DNA of 15,483 nt from Actinomycetota bacterium. GTDB lineage: Bacteria > Actinomycetota > Acidimicrobiia > Acidimicrobiales > Iamiaceae. Under the pieces are notes generated by a model. That model was not told the DNA's origin, made no database searches, and worked only from the letters and a program-made list of their open reading frames with translations. A program made the translations under genes and the position numbers. Below are positions 1-6,937 of the stretch, piece by piece. The DNA lies in the NCBI GenBank assembly GCA_018268545.1, contig JAFDWI010000037.1, forward strand, positions 1 through 15,483. Reading direction: 5' to 3'. Positions within the stretch are counted from its first letter, which is position 1. Each line of letters opens with the position of its first letter.

Positions 1-398
1 GTTCGAAGATCCACGTTCGTAGATTTGAGGATTTGCGCTGAGCATTTTGACGATTCACAGCTCCGCTTCCGAGAATGCACGGCGCGACACCCTGCTGGTC
101 TGACGAGCCGACTCACGACGCCGGCCATGGTCGCAGTCCAGCTTGCGATGCCCATATGACCACTAAAACGTGCGGCACGGCGCCGAACGATCTTTGGGCA
201 CGTTCCGTATCCAGAGGAACGTCGACTGCGCAGAGCCAGGTCACCGACGACCAGCCGCCGCGACGAACAATGTCACACCCGTCGTTCACAATGGCGGCGA
301 CCAATTATCGAGCCCCGATGTCGACCGACGATCCACTCCGTACCGCATGGGTGCGAACCGGGTGCCGAGTCGAGGGCTCCCGAAACCGAGGAGGAAAC
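1..398. other. No gene seen; long leader or intergenic region
   Basis: No convincing gene is visible here. The frame of the downstream nuclease gene stays open back to an ATG at 75, but the added residues are low-complexity and lack any fold pattern. A strong ribosome binding site sits directly before the ATG at 399. The first bases are less GC-rich than the rest and contain a near-duplicate 10-mer (GTTCGAAGAT at 1-10, GTTCGTAGAT at 15-24). A possible promoter is TTGACG at 47-52 with GAGAAT at 71-76 (18-nt spacer), which would leave a leader of over 300 nt. This promoter is weakly supported. Confidence 0.5.
388..394 (+). promoter_or_regulatory. Ribosome binding site fixing the nuclease start
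   Basis: GAGGAGG lies 4 nt before the ATG at 399. It is the strongest Shine-Dalgarno match near this gene and is the reason for choosing 399 over the upstream in-frame ATG at 75. Confidence 0.75.
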
Positions 399-1757
399 AT
401 GGCGGGTACGACAATCAGCAAGACCGAGGTTCTTCGGGCGATCGAGGCGCTCACCGGGCGACCGGCGGAACGGGTGGACGACGATCCCTCGTCATCACTG
501 GTGTTTCGCCACGACGGGGAGGAGGGGATCATCACGTTCCGCGACCGCGACGGTGAGGCCATCGTGAGCATCAGGATCGTGGTGGCAGACGATCTTCCCG
601 ACGACGACATCATCTTTCGCTTCGTCGCCACCCATGCCTATTCGAGCGAATCGATCGGCACGATCAGCGCAACCGTCGGTGACACCGGCGTGATGGTCAC
701 CGTTGCCCACCCGATTCCGCTACAGACCTGCACCGAGGCTCGTCTTGCCGAGGTGCTCGACGCACTCGGCGGGCTCGCCCGAGATGCCCGAGCCGACCTG
801 CCGATCTGGGGCGACCCGTACGGAACCGCACCGACCTGCGCCTGGCTCGTGATGGCAGACGGGAATTCGTACTTGTCGGACGAGGATCTCGAAGCACACG
901 CCCGTGAAGCACATCGGCACGGCTACTTCAGCTGTTCGTGGACCGCGTCGCCGAAGATCCGATTCGGCGACCTCGTTCTCATCTACTACCGATCACCGCG
1001 CAAGGCCGTCCATTTCGTCGCGCGTGCCGCGAGCGACGCCTATTTCAAGTCCGACAGCGACGTGGGCGCCGAGGGCGACGTTGCCACTGCGCAATGGTGG
1101 GTCGATCTGACACCGCCGATCGCGATCGAGCCGATCGATCTCGCCGCGCTGCAGAGCGCTGCCGGGGGTCAACTCAACTTGAAGGGTCGATCCGGCAAGT
1201 ACCTGCGGCCCGACACCATCACCACTTTGCGGTTCGACGCTGTGGAACCCGACCTCCAAGAGCAAGTCGACCATGTCACGGAGACTCCCGTGGGGCTCCC
1301 CGACCTTCCCACGCCAGATGAGATGACGTTGGACGAATGGCGGTCCTTGGCTGCCGGGGCCCTCGAGCTGGAAGAGCAGGTCTCCGAGTACATCGTCGAG
1401 CCACTGGTCAAACTCGTCACACCGGAGCTCGCCCTCGAGCCCCAGGCGCACATCGGCGGAGCAGGGATCGCGGACTATCTCGTTCGAGAAGGTGACGCCG
1501 AAGGCCCAGCGCGCTGCGTGATCGAAGTGAAGCAGTCGATCGACCTGTCAAAGGGCGCCCACATCGAGGCGTCACGGGCTTTCGAGCAACTCCGCCGCTA
1601 TCAGAAGGTGCTCGATCTTCCCGGAGTCCTCGTCGATGCTCACCGGGTTGTCGCCGTGTCGCGCGAAGGATCCGTCATCTTCGACTATCCGCGAGCTGAT
1701 TTCGATCGGCGTGCAACGGAGCGATTGTCCCGACACCTGTCCGGCTCGGACCAGTGA
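399..1757 (+). CDS. EVE/PUA-like and PD-(D/E)XK nuclease-like fusion with YbjN-like N-terminus
   Basis: This 452-aa protein has three visible parts. Residues about 5-135 look like a YbjN/type III chaperone-like alpha-beta domain: a first helix at SKTEVLRAIEALTG, then paired strands and a closing helix. Residues about 145-285 resemble an EVE or related PUA-fold domain, with an opening CAWLV strand, a GDLVLIYYRS core at 190-199 and AVHFVARA at 203-210. EVE domains are known as readers of modified DNA or RNA bases. Residues about 325-440 look like a PD-(D/E)XK nuclease, with D359 in IADY and E376-V-K378 in CVIEVKQ, then a helix containing FEQLRRYQ. There is no signal peptide, so it should be cytoplasmic. 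Its stop overlaps the next start (GTGA). I infer a modification-sensing nuclease. The order of domains is seen, but family assignment is by eye; the YbjN call is the weakest. Confidence 0.6.
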   Translation: MAGTTISKTEVLRAIEALTGRPAERVDDDPSSSLVFRHDGEEGIITFRDRDGEAIVSIRIVVADDLPDDDIIFRFVATHAYSSESIGTISATVGDTGVMVTVAHPIPLQTCTEARLAEVLDALGGLARDARADLPIWGDPYGTAPTCAWLVMADGNSYLSDEDLEAHAREAHRHGYFSCSWTASPKIRFGDLVLIYYRSPRKAVHFVARAASDAYFKSDSDVGAEGDVATAQWWVDLTPPIAIEPIDLAALQSAAGGQLNLKGRSGKYLRPDTITTLRFDAVEPDLQEQVDHVTETPVGLPDLPTPDEMTLDEWRSLAAGALELEEQVSEYIVEPLVKLVTPELALEPQAHIGGAGIADYLVREGDAEGPARCVIEVKQSIDLSKGAHIEASRAFEQLRRYQKVLDLPGVLVDAHRVVAVSREGSVIFDYPRADFDRRATERLSRHLSGSDQ

Positions 1758-2104
1758 GCGAGCATCACCGGTCGCCGGACGGATCGATCCTCGTCCCTGA
1801 CACCGATGCCCCGGCGGGCGAGATCCTGCAGTTCGCGCTGAGCTACAACGGCTACGCGCGCCATGGTGGTCTGTCCGGCATCGGGGAGCGGATGAACCGC
1901 CTGGCTTCCGAATTCGAACGGACCGGCCACCTGAGCGACGACCTGGACGAGCTGCGTACCGCGCTGTTCTTCGAACAGCGCCGCGCCCATCACTTCGAGC
2001 CATCAGGTCCAAGTTGGCCGACACCGTACGTCGCGGCGCTCCTCGAAAAGATCCGTTTCGAGTCGGGCGGCACCGTGCCCGGACCCGGCGATCCCTGGCC
2101 GTGA
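1754..2104 (+). CDS. Small hypothetical protein coupled to the nuclease gene
   Basis: This 116-aa protein is not recognised. It starts with GTG inside the stop of the nuclease gene (GTGA at 1754-1757), so translation is probably coupled. The N-terminal 20 residues are polar and probably flexible. A helical core follows from about residue 22 (EILQFALSYNGYAR) through ERMNRLASEFERTG to DELRTALFFEQRRAHHF. The tail is rich in Pro and Gly. No signal peptide, membrane segment or catalytic motif is visible. The core has the regular amphipathic spacing of a real small helical protein, and it may be a partner of the nuclease; that role rests on position only. Confidence 0.6.
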   Translation: MSEHHRSPDGSILVPDTDAPAGEILQFALSYNGYARHGGLSGIGERMNRLASEFERTGHLSDDLDELRTALFFEQRRAHHFEPSGPSWPTPYVAALLEKIRFESGGTVPGPGDPWP

Positions 2105-2238
2105 CCATGCGACCGACCCGGGCGTCTTCCCGACCGACCACGCCATCGTCGAATGCGGTCCCCATCGTGCGAAACCATCGCGCTCTGACTCGCGCCTGGA
2201 GCCGAGCCTTCCGGTCCCGAGACGAGGCGGCGGCGTGA
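2101..2238 (+). CDS. Possible 45-aa coupled small ORF
   Basis: A GTG at 2101 lies inside the stop of the 116-aa gene (GTGA), and this ORF ends in TGA at 2236-2238, overlapping the phosphatase GTG at 2235. The peptide is short, basic and rich in Arg, Thr, Ser and Ala, with no recognisable motif. About three quarters of its third codon positions are G or C by my count, which is not decisive. It could be a real small protein, a translated bridge that carries ribosomes to the phosphatase start, or chance. The double overlap is the only real support. Confidence 0.3.
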   Translation: MTMRPTRASSRPTTPSSNAVPIVRNHRALTRAWSRAFRSRDEAAA

Positions 2239-2798
2239 CGATCACGCAGTTGACGGAGACGTTGTGGACGGGTGGTGACCTCCCCGACGACGGGACGCTA
2301 CCGACGGTGCTGGAAGAGTGGCAGACGGCGGGTATCGGGGTGATCGTCGACTGTCGGATCGAGTGGTCCGACGAGGACCTCGTCGCCGAGTACGCCCCAC
2401 GGATCCGCTACGAGCATCTCGGCATCGACGACGTCGGCCAACACGTCGCGGCGACGTGGTTCGATCAACTCGTCGAAGCCGCCCGGCCGCGAACGGACGA
2501 CCCCGCGCCGGGAGTACTGGTGCACTGCCACATGGGCATCAACCGCGGCCCGTCCGGGGCGTTCGCCCTGTTGTTGGCGAGCGGTCTGGGCCCGGTCGAG
2601 GCAATCGAGTTGATCCGGACCCGCCGCCCGATCGCGGGCGTGAGCTACGCAGAGGATGCACTCGCCTGGTGGCACGAGCGGAATGCCACACCACCGCCGA
2701 TCCGCGCAGCCGAGGCCGAGGCGCTCGCCCGTTGGTGTGCGGACAATCCGATCGGAACGATCCGGATCATGCGGAGCGGCGACGCTCGGGGAGCTTGA
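2235..2798 (+). CDS. Dual-specificity-type (Cys-based) protein phosphatase
   Basis: This 187-aa protein carries the Cx5R active-site loop HCHMGINRGPS, with C98 as the predicted nucleophile and R104 as the phosphate-binding arginine. D65 or D66 in LGIDDVGQH is the likely general acid. The size and the DSP-like order (strand, acid loop, P-loop, helix) fit a compact dual-specificity/protein-tyrosine phosphatase fold; members dephosphorylate Tyr, Ser or Thr, and some act on RNA 5' ends or lipids. The GTG start has GAGG at 2224-2227 with a 7-nt spacer and overlaps the previous ORF's stop. No signal peptide is seen, so it should be cytoplasmic. Its substrate cannot be read from the sequence. The link to the nuclease is by operon only. 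Confidence 0.8.
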   Translation: MTITQLTETLWTGGDLPDDGTLPTVLEEWQTAGIGVIVDCRIEWSDEDLVAEYAPRIRYEHLGIDDVGQHVAATWFDQLVEAARPRTDDPAPGVLVHCHMGINRGPSGAFALLLASGLGPVEAIELIRTRRPIAGVSYAEDALAWWHERNATPPPIRAAEAEALARWCADNPIGTIRIMRSGDARGA

Positions 2799-2810
2799 AC
2801 CTCGGGCGTC
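2781..2810 (+). terminator. Hairpin at end of the phosphatase gene
   Basis: GACGCTCGGGG (2781-2791) can pair with CCTCGGGCGTC (2800-2810) to form an 11-bp RNA stem with two G-U pairs. The 8-nt loop contains the phosphatase stop codon. No T-run follows, so it is a candidate terminator or 3'-end-stabilising hairpin of the type common in GC-rich actinobacteria. Confidence 0.4.
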
Positions 2811-2852
2811 CATTGCCGTGTCGCACGAAGGCCATCCGCCTCGGCCGCTGCT

Positions 2853-4157
2853 TCACGTCCATGTGCGGACGCCGGTCGTGACGTTCGCGACGAACTCGAA
2901 GTTCTCAGCCAGGTCGGCATCGAGGAGGGTCAACGATCGCCGGACCGCGTCGTGTACGGGTCCCTGACGTGACGCAACCACCACTTCGTTGCGACGTGCG
3001 TCGGCGAGGTCGGTGCCGACACGACGGACGTATGCGATCCAGGCGCCGAGGACCTGCGCCGATGCACGGGCGTCTCGTCCAGTAGCCAGTTCGGCCTTCG
3101 CTACCGGGACGATCCGCTGGGGCAGTTTGGTCGATCCGTCGATCGCGATCTGGGCGAGCCGGTGGTCCATGCGCGGGTTGGCGAAGCGTTCCAGCAACGC
3201 CGAGCGGTACGCGTCCTGCTCCCGTGGCGTGCCACCGACGGTTGCGGCCGCTTCACCCCACCACGCTTCGACCATCTCGCGCAACCGGTGGTCGCCGATC
3301 GACTCGGTGACCGTGGTGTGACCCGCGTTCAGCCCCGCATAGGCGAGAAGGCTGTGCGATCCGTTGAGCAGATGGAGTTTCCGGCGGGCGAACGGGCCGA
3401 GGTCGTCCACGACGCGCGCGCGCGCGGACGCCCAATCGGGGTGACGCGACGCGAAGTCGCCCGAGAGGATCCATTCACTGAACGGCTCGGTGACCACGGG
3501 AGCCGAGTCGGCCCACCCGGCGGTCGCCGCTGCAGCCACGTCGGCGTCGGTCGGACGCGGGGTGATCCGGTCGACGACCGTGGACACGACACCCACCGAC
3601 TCTTCGATCCAGCCGACGAGCGCCCCGTCGCCACGCCGGTCGGCCTCATCGAGCACGAGCCGCCGCAGGACCACGCCGTTGTCGGCGACGTTGTCACACG
3701 GGACGATCGTGACCGGTCCGGAGCCCGCGCCGCGACGCGCGTCGAGGGCCTCGACCAGACGGGCAGCGACCGACGTCGGCCCGGGCGTGTAGGCAGCCTC
3801 GGTGACCGTGAGGGTGACCACCTCCACGGACGGATCGGCAACCGATGCCCGCCATGCCGCCGCATCCGAACCCGGATGGGCTTCGACGATGCTCGGGACC
3901 ACCTCGATTCTGTCGTCGTCGGGACCCCGGGTCGTCACCGTGTACAGCCCGTCCTGGCCCGCGAGCTGTGTCGGCAACTCGTCCGACGACCCCGTGAAGC
4001 CCGCGATCCCCCAGTCGTTCCCGTCGACGGCGTGCGCGGTGTACCAGGCGCCGTGGGCACGGAAGAACGCGCCGAGTCCGAGGTGCACGATCCGCACGGG
4101 CGCCGCCGGCCACCGATGCCCGGATCGGGACAACCGTCGAGGCTGCGAGTGGGTCAC
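2853..4157 (-). CDS. Mannitol dehydrogenase family reductase, probably fructuronate/tagaturonate reductase
   Basis: This 434-aa protein belongs to the polyol-specific long-chain dehydrogenases, which reduce keto-sugars or keto-uronates with NAD(P)H. The N-terminal Rossmann stretch is IVHLGLGAFFRAH (23-35). CDNVADNG lies at 154-161. The catalytic pattern is KLHLLNGSH, with K260, N265 and H268 matching the family's Lys, Asn and His. The reading frame extends upstream to 4415, but the family match starts just after the GTG at 4157, which overlaps the uxaC stop (GTGA at 4154-4157). Coupling to a uronate isomerase points to a UxuB or UxaB role: fructuronate to mannonate, or tagaturonate to altronate. 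It is shorter than E. coli UxuB, and mannitol or arabinitol dehydrogenase activity cannot be excluded. Confidence 0.8.
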   Translation of the reverse strand: MTHSQPRRLSRSGHRWPAAPVRIVHLGLGAFFRAHGAWYTAHAVDGNDWGIAGFTGSSDELPTQLAGQDGLYTVTTRGPDDDRIEVVPSIVEAHPGSDAAAWRASVADPSVEVVTLTVTEAAYTPGPTSVAARLVEALDARRGAGSGPVTIVPCDNVADNGVVLRRLVLDEADRRGDGALVGWIEESVGVVSTVVDRITPRPTDADVAAAATAGWADSAPVVTEPFSEWILSGDFASRHPDWASARARVVDDLGPFARRKLHLLNGSHSLLAYAGLNAGHTTVTESIGDHRLREMVEAWWGEAAATVGGTPREQDAYRSALLERFANPRMDHRLAQIAIDGSTKLPQRIVPVAKAELATGRDARASAQVLGAWIAYVRRVGTDLADARRNEVVVASRQGPVHDAVRRSLTLLDADLAENFEFVANVTTGVRTWT

Positions 4158-5563
4158 AGCTTGAACACCGCCCGGGGCTGAACTCCTACCAGCCATCCGG
4201 CGATCCGGGTCGCTTCCTCGACGTCGATGCGCCCGGCGACGACCAGCCGTGCCAGGACACCCGCTTCGATCCGTCGAGCGACGTCGTGGCGGGTCGGGAT
4301 CGACAGATAAGCCCGGGTGTCGTCGATGAAGCCCGATGTGCGTGTGAAGCCGATCTGGTCGACGATTCCGTCCCAGAACCGCTCCATGCCCGCCGGGGAG
4401 TCGCCGAACCACCACGGCACCCCCGCGTACACCGACGGATAGAACCCGGCGAGCGGCGCGATCTCACGGGCCCAGGCCGTGGGGTCGACGGTGAACAGCA
4501 CCAGGTGGAACCCGGGATGGGTGCCGTAGCGCTCGAGCAGCGGACGTAACGGCTCGACGAAGTCGATACGCCGGGGCAGGTCGTGACCGGTGTCCTGACC
4601 AAACCGTTCGAAGGTCGGCCGGTGATGGTTCCGCACGATGCCGGGGTGGACCATCATCACCAGCCCGTCGTCACATGACATCCGGGCCATCTCGGCGAAC
4701 AGGTGTCGTCGGTACGCGACCATCTCGGCGGCAGTCGCCTCTCCCCGCAACGCGTCGGCGTGGATGCGGAACGCGTCGGCGTGCGACAACGGTTCGCTCT
4801 CCAAATCGGCATGACTGTGGTCGGTTGCGGTCGCGCCGTGGTCGATGAAGAACCGGCGGCGCGTCTCGAGCGCAACGACAAAACCGTCGTAGGTCGAGGT
4901 GTCGACGTCGGCGGCAGTCCCGATCCTCTGGACCAGGCCGGGCCAGTCGGCACGTACCGGTTCCAGGTACCGGTCGGGGCGGAACGTCGGAACGACCCGG
5001 CCGGTCCAGGTCGGGTCCGCGTCGAGCACGGCGTGCGCGGTCAGGTCGTCACACGGATCGTCGGTGGTGGCCAGCACGTCGATGCCGAAGCGTTCCCAAA
5101 GCGCCCGGGGTCGGAAGTCGTCGCCCGCGAGGCGCGCCGCGATCCGGTCGTAGCTGTCATCGGCGTTGCCCGCGTTCGGCACGTCCTCGACACCGAACAG
5201 CTCGACCAACTGGTGCTCCAGCCAGGTCCGCACCACGGTGCCGGCGAGCATCTCCCATCGGGAGCACAGCGCACGCCACGCCCGTCTCCGCGCGGTCTCG
5301 TCACCCAAGGGTTCCCCCACGCCGAGCGTGTCCAGGGGCACCCCGTCGGCGTGCAACAGCCGGGTCACGTAGTGGTCGGGGCTGATCAGCAGGCTCGTCG
5401 GATCGGTGAAGGGCACGTCTTCGGCCAGAAGCCGGGCATCGACGTGCCCGTGGGGCGAGACGATCGGGGCCGCCTCCGTGGCGGCGTGAATGGCACGGGC
5501 GATGTCACGCGTCGCCGTATCCGAGGGCAGCAACCGGTCGGGGTCCAGACGCAGCGGTGGCAC
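4154..5563 (-). CDS. uxaC: Uronate (glucuronate/galacturonate) isomerase
   Basis: This 469-aa protein matches uronate isomerase of the amidohydrolase superfamily in length and motifs. It interconverts D-glucuronate and D-fructuronate, or galacturonate and tagaturonate, in the cytoplasm. Visible motifs are SPHGHV with H38 and H40 as metal ligands, the TTDDPCDDL segment near 166-174, MVHPGIVRNHH near 304-314, GVPWWFGDSP near 381-390 and TSGFIDDTRA near 409-418. The GTG at 5563 is chosen because the family sequence begins there. The longer open frame, up to 6007, runs into the divergent larA-like gene. GGAAG sits only 1 nt before the GTG, which is unusually close, and an inverted repeat covers the start. 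The gene leads a two-gene operon with the reductase. Confidence 0.9.
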   Translation of the reverse strand: MPPLRLDPDRLLPSDTATRDIARAIHAATEAAPIVSPHGHVDARLLAEDVPFTDPTSLLISPDHYVTRLLHADGVPLDTLGVGEPLGDETARRRAWRALCSRWEMLAGTVVRTWLEHQLVELFGVEDVPNAGNADDSYDRIAARLAGDDFRPRALWERFGIDVLATTDDPCDDLTAHAVLDADPTWTGRVVPTFRPDRYLEPVRADWPGLVQRIGTAADVDTSTYDGFVVALETRRRFFIDHGATATDHSHADLESEPLSHADAFRIHADALRGEATAAEMVAYRRHLFAEMARMSCDDGLVMMVHPGIVRNHHRPTFERFGQDTGHDLPRRIDFVEPLRPLLERYGTHPGFHLVLFTVDPTAWAREIAPLAGFYPSVYAGVPWWFGDSPAGMERFWDGIVDQIGFTRTSGFIDDTRAYLSIPTRHDVARRIEAGVLARLVVAGRIDVEEATRIAGWLVGVQPRAVFKL

Positions 5564-5580
5564 ACTTCCAGTGTGACCGC
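5554..5580. promoter_or_regulatory. Inverted repeat across the uxaC start, candidate operator
   Basis: CACACT (5561-5566) and AGTGTG (5570-5575) are a perfect inverted repeat with a 3-nt centre. They are extended by GCGGT (5554-5558) and ACCGC (5576-5580), with a 2-nt bulge in the left arm. The uxaC GTG lies inside it. It could be a repressor operator for this divergent locus, or, in the uxaC mRNA, a stem hiding the start codon. No regulator gene is present in the window to help decide. Confidence 0.45.
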
Positions 5581-5622
5581 CCCGAGCCGTTCGCGCGATG
5601 CACTCGTGACAGGATCGACGTG

Positions 5623-5696
5623 ATGACCCCGCCCGACAACGTCGAGGGACCCGCCCGATGAGTCTGCCCGACGACCCGGCGGCGCGCGTCCGGTGA
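5623..5696 (+). promoter_or_regulatory. Two 12-codon micro-ORFs leading into larA-like gene
   Basis: ATG at 5623 opens a 12-codon ORF ending in TGA at 5659-5661, overlapping ATG at 5658 (ATGA). That ATG opens another 12-codon ORF ending at 5694-5696, overlapping the larA-like GTG at 5693 (GTGA). Each micro-ORF has a Shine-Dalgarno-like site (AGGA at 5611-5614, GAGGGA at 5644-5649), whereas the larA-like GTG has none of its own. This suggests entry by re-initiation. The peptides themselves are probably not functional. Confidence 0.35.
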
Positions 5697-6937
5697 GTCT
5701 CCTCGGCGGCGCCGACGGGTCGGTCGAGCCTGCGGTGCTCGGCCGGTTCGTCGCGGCACGCCTCGCCGACGAGGACGTCGACGGCGCGTCCGTGTGCCTG
5801 GTGATCCCCGACGGCACCCGCCGCTGTCCGGTGCCGTGGTTGCTCGACGCGGTGCTCGCCGGCCTCTCCGAACGGCCCAGCAGCATCGAGGCGATCGTCG
5901 CCCTGGGTACCCATGCGCCGATGGACGATGCGGCGCTCGCGCGGCTCGTGGGCGCGGAACCCGGTCGCATCGCCGAGCGGCACCCGGGCCTGGTGGTGCG
6001 CAACCACGCCTGGGGCGCCCCGGACACCTTCGTCGAACTCGGCACGGTGCCCGCGTCACGGGTGCATGATTTGTCCGACGGGCGTCTGGAGATCGACGTG
6101 CCGGTACGGGTCAACCGGGCGGTCGTCGAGGCGGACCTGGTCATTCTGATCGGCCCGGTGCTCCCCCACGAGGTCGTCGGGTTCTCGGGCGGCAACAAGT
6201 ACCTGTTCCCCGGGTTGTCGGGCCCCGAGATGATCGACGTCACGCACTGGCTGGGCGCGCTCATCGGAATGGTGAACATCATCGGAAAGGAGGGGACGAC
6301 ACCGGTTCGGGCACTGATCGACGAGGCCGCCGCACTGCTCGACACGCCCACCCGCGCGCTTTGCGTGGTGACGGGCGACGGCGACTCACTGCACGCGGCG
6401 GCCTACGACACCCCCGAGGTCGCGTGGCGTGAAGCCGCCGAGGTGACGGCACAGACCCACATCCGTTATCTGGACGCTCCGGTGCGCAACGTGTTGTCGC
6501 TCGTCCCCGAACGCTACGACGATCTGTGGACCGGCGCGAAAGGCTTCTACAAGGTCGAACCGATCGTCGCCGATGGTGGCCGGGTGGTGCTGTACGCGCC
6601 GCACCTGACCGACATCACCCCCATGCACCCGGGTGTCGAGGAGATCGGCTACCACGTCCGCGACTACTTCACCGGACAGTGGGAGCACTACGCGGGCCAC
6701 CACTGGGGCGAACTGGCCCACTCCACCCATCTGCGCGGTGCAGGAACGTGGGATCCGGTCACCGGCGAGCATCCACGGGTCACCGTCACCCTCGCGTCAC
6801 GGGTCTCGGAGGCCCGCACCCGGGCCGTCAACCTGGACTGGGCCGACCCGTCCACGATCGATGTCGACGCGTTGCGATATGATCCGGACTGGCTCGTCGT
6901 CCCGGATGCCGGTGAAGTGCTCTACCGTCTCAGGTGA
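5693..6937 (+). CDS. LarA-family nickel-dependent 2-hydroxyacid racemase/epimerase
   Basis: This 414-aa protein has the LarA (DUF2088) hallmarks. PDGTRR contains R43 or R44, GTHAP contains H74, and the signature PHEVVGFSGGNK contains H159 and K169, followed by H185 in THW. In lactate racemase these positions are the catalytic histidines, the lysine that binds the nickel-pincer nucleotide, and a nickel-ligand histidine. A further Lys pair lies at GAKGFYK (281-287). Family members racemise or epimerise carbon 2 of hydroxy-acids, and one characterised branch acts on gluconate/mannonate. The setting beside UxaC and a UxuB-type reductase suggests an aldonate substrate; this is inference. The LarB/C/E cofactor genes are not in the window. 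GTG is used because an in-frame stop lies upstream at 5624. Its 3' end overlaps the glycosidase gene (GTGA). Confidence 0.8.
   Translation: MSLLGGADGSVEPAVLGRFVAARLADEDVDGASVCLVIPDGTRRCPVPWLLDAVLAGLSERPSSIEAIVALGTHAPMDDAALARLVGAEPGRIAERHPGLVVRNHAWGAPDTFVELGTVPASRVHDLSDGRLEIDVPVRVNRAVVEADLVILIGPVLPHEVVGFSGGNKYLFPGLSGPEMIDVTHWLGALIGMVNIIGKEGTTPVRALIDEAAALLDTPTRALCVVTGDGDSLHAAAYDTPEVAWREAAEVTAQTHIRYLDAPVRNVLSLVPERYDDLWTGAKGFYKVEPIVADGGRVVLYAPHLTDITPMHPGVEEIGYHVRDYFTGQWEHYAGHHWGELAHSTHLRGAGTWDPVTGEHPRVTVTLASRVSEARTRAVNLDWADPSTIDVDALRYDPDWLVVPDAGEVLYRLR

Noticed and set aside
1..24. Possible tRNA 3' end or CRISPR repeat remnant (GTTCGAAGAT and GTTCGTAGAT)
   Set aside because: GTTCGAA resembles a T-loop, but no matching stem or CCA can be shown at a cut edge, and two 10-mers 14 nt apart are not an array.
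75..398. N-terminal extension of the EVE-nuclease from ATG 75
   Set aside because: The added residues lack structure-like patterns, and GAGGAGG directly before ATG 399 marks the true start.
399..2798. Mobile element or prophage boundary around the nuclease block
   Set aside because: No transposase, integrase, terminal repeat or tRNA attachment site is visible on either side.
3162..4181. Long plus-strand ORF of 339 aa opposite the reductase gene
   Set aside because: It is antisense to a conserved enzyme, is rich in Arg, Gly and Asp, and shows no fold pattern. Long antisense frames are expected in GC-rich DNA.
4703..5623. Plus-strand ORF of 306 aa opposite uxaC
   Set aside because: It is antisense to clear uronate isomerase motifs and has no recognisable motif of its own.
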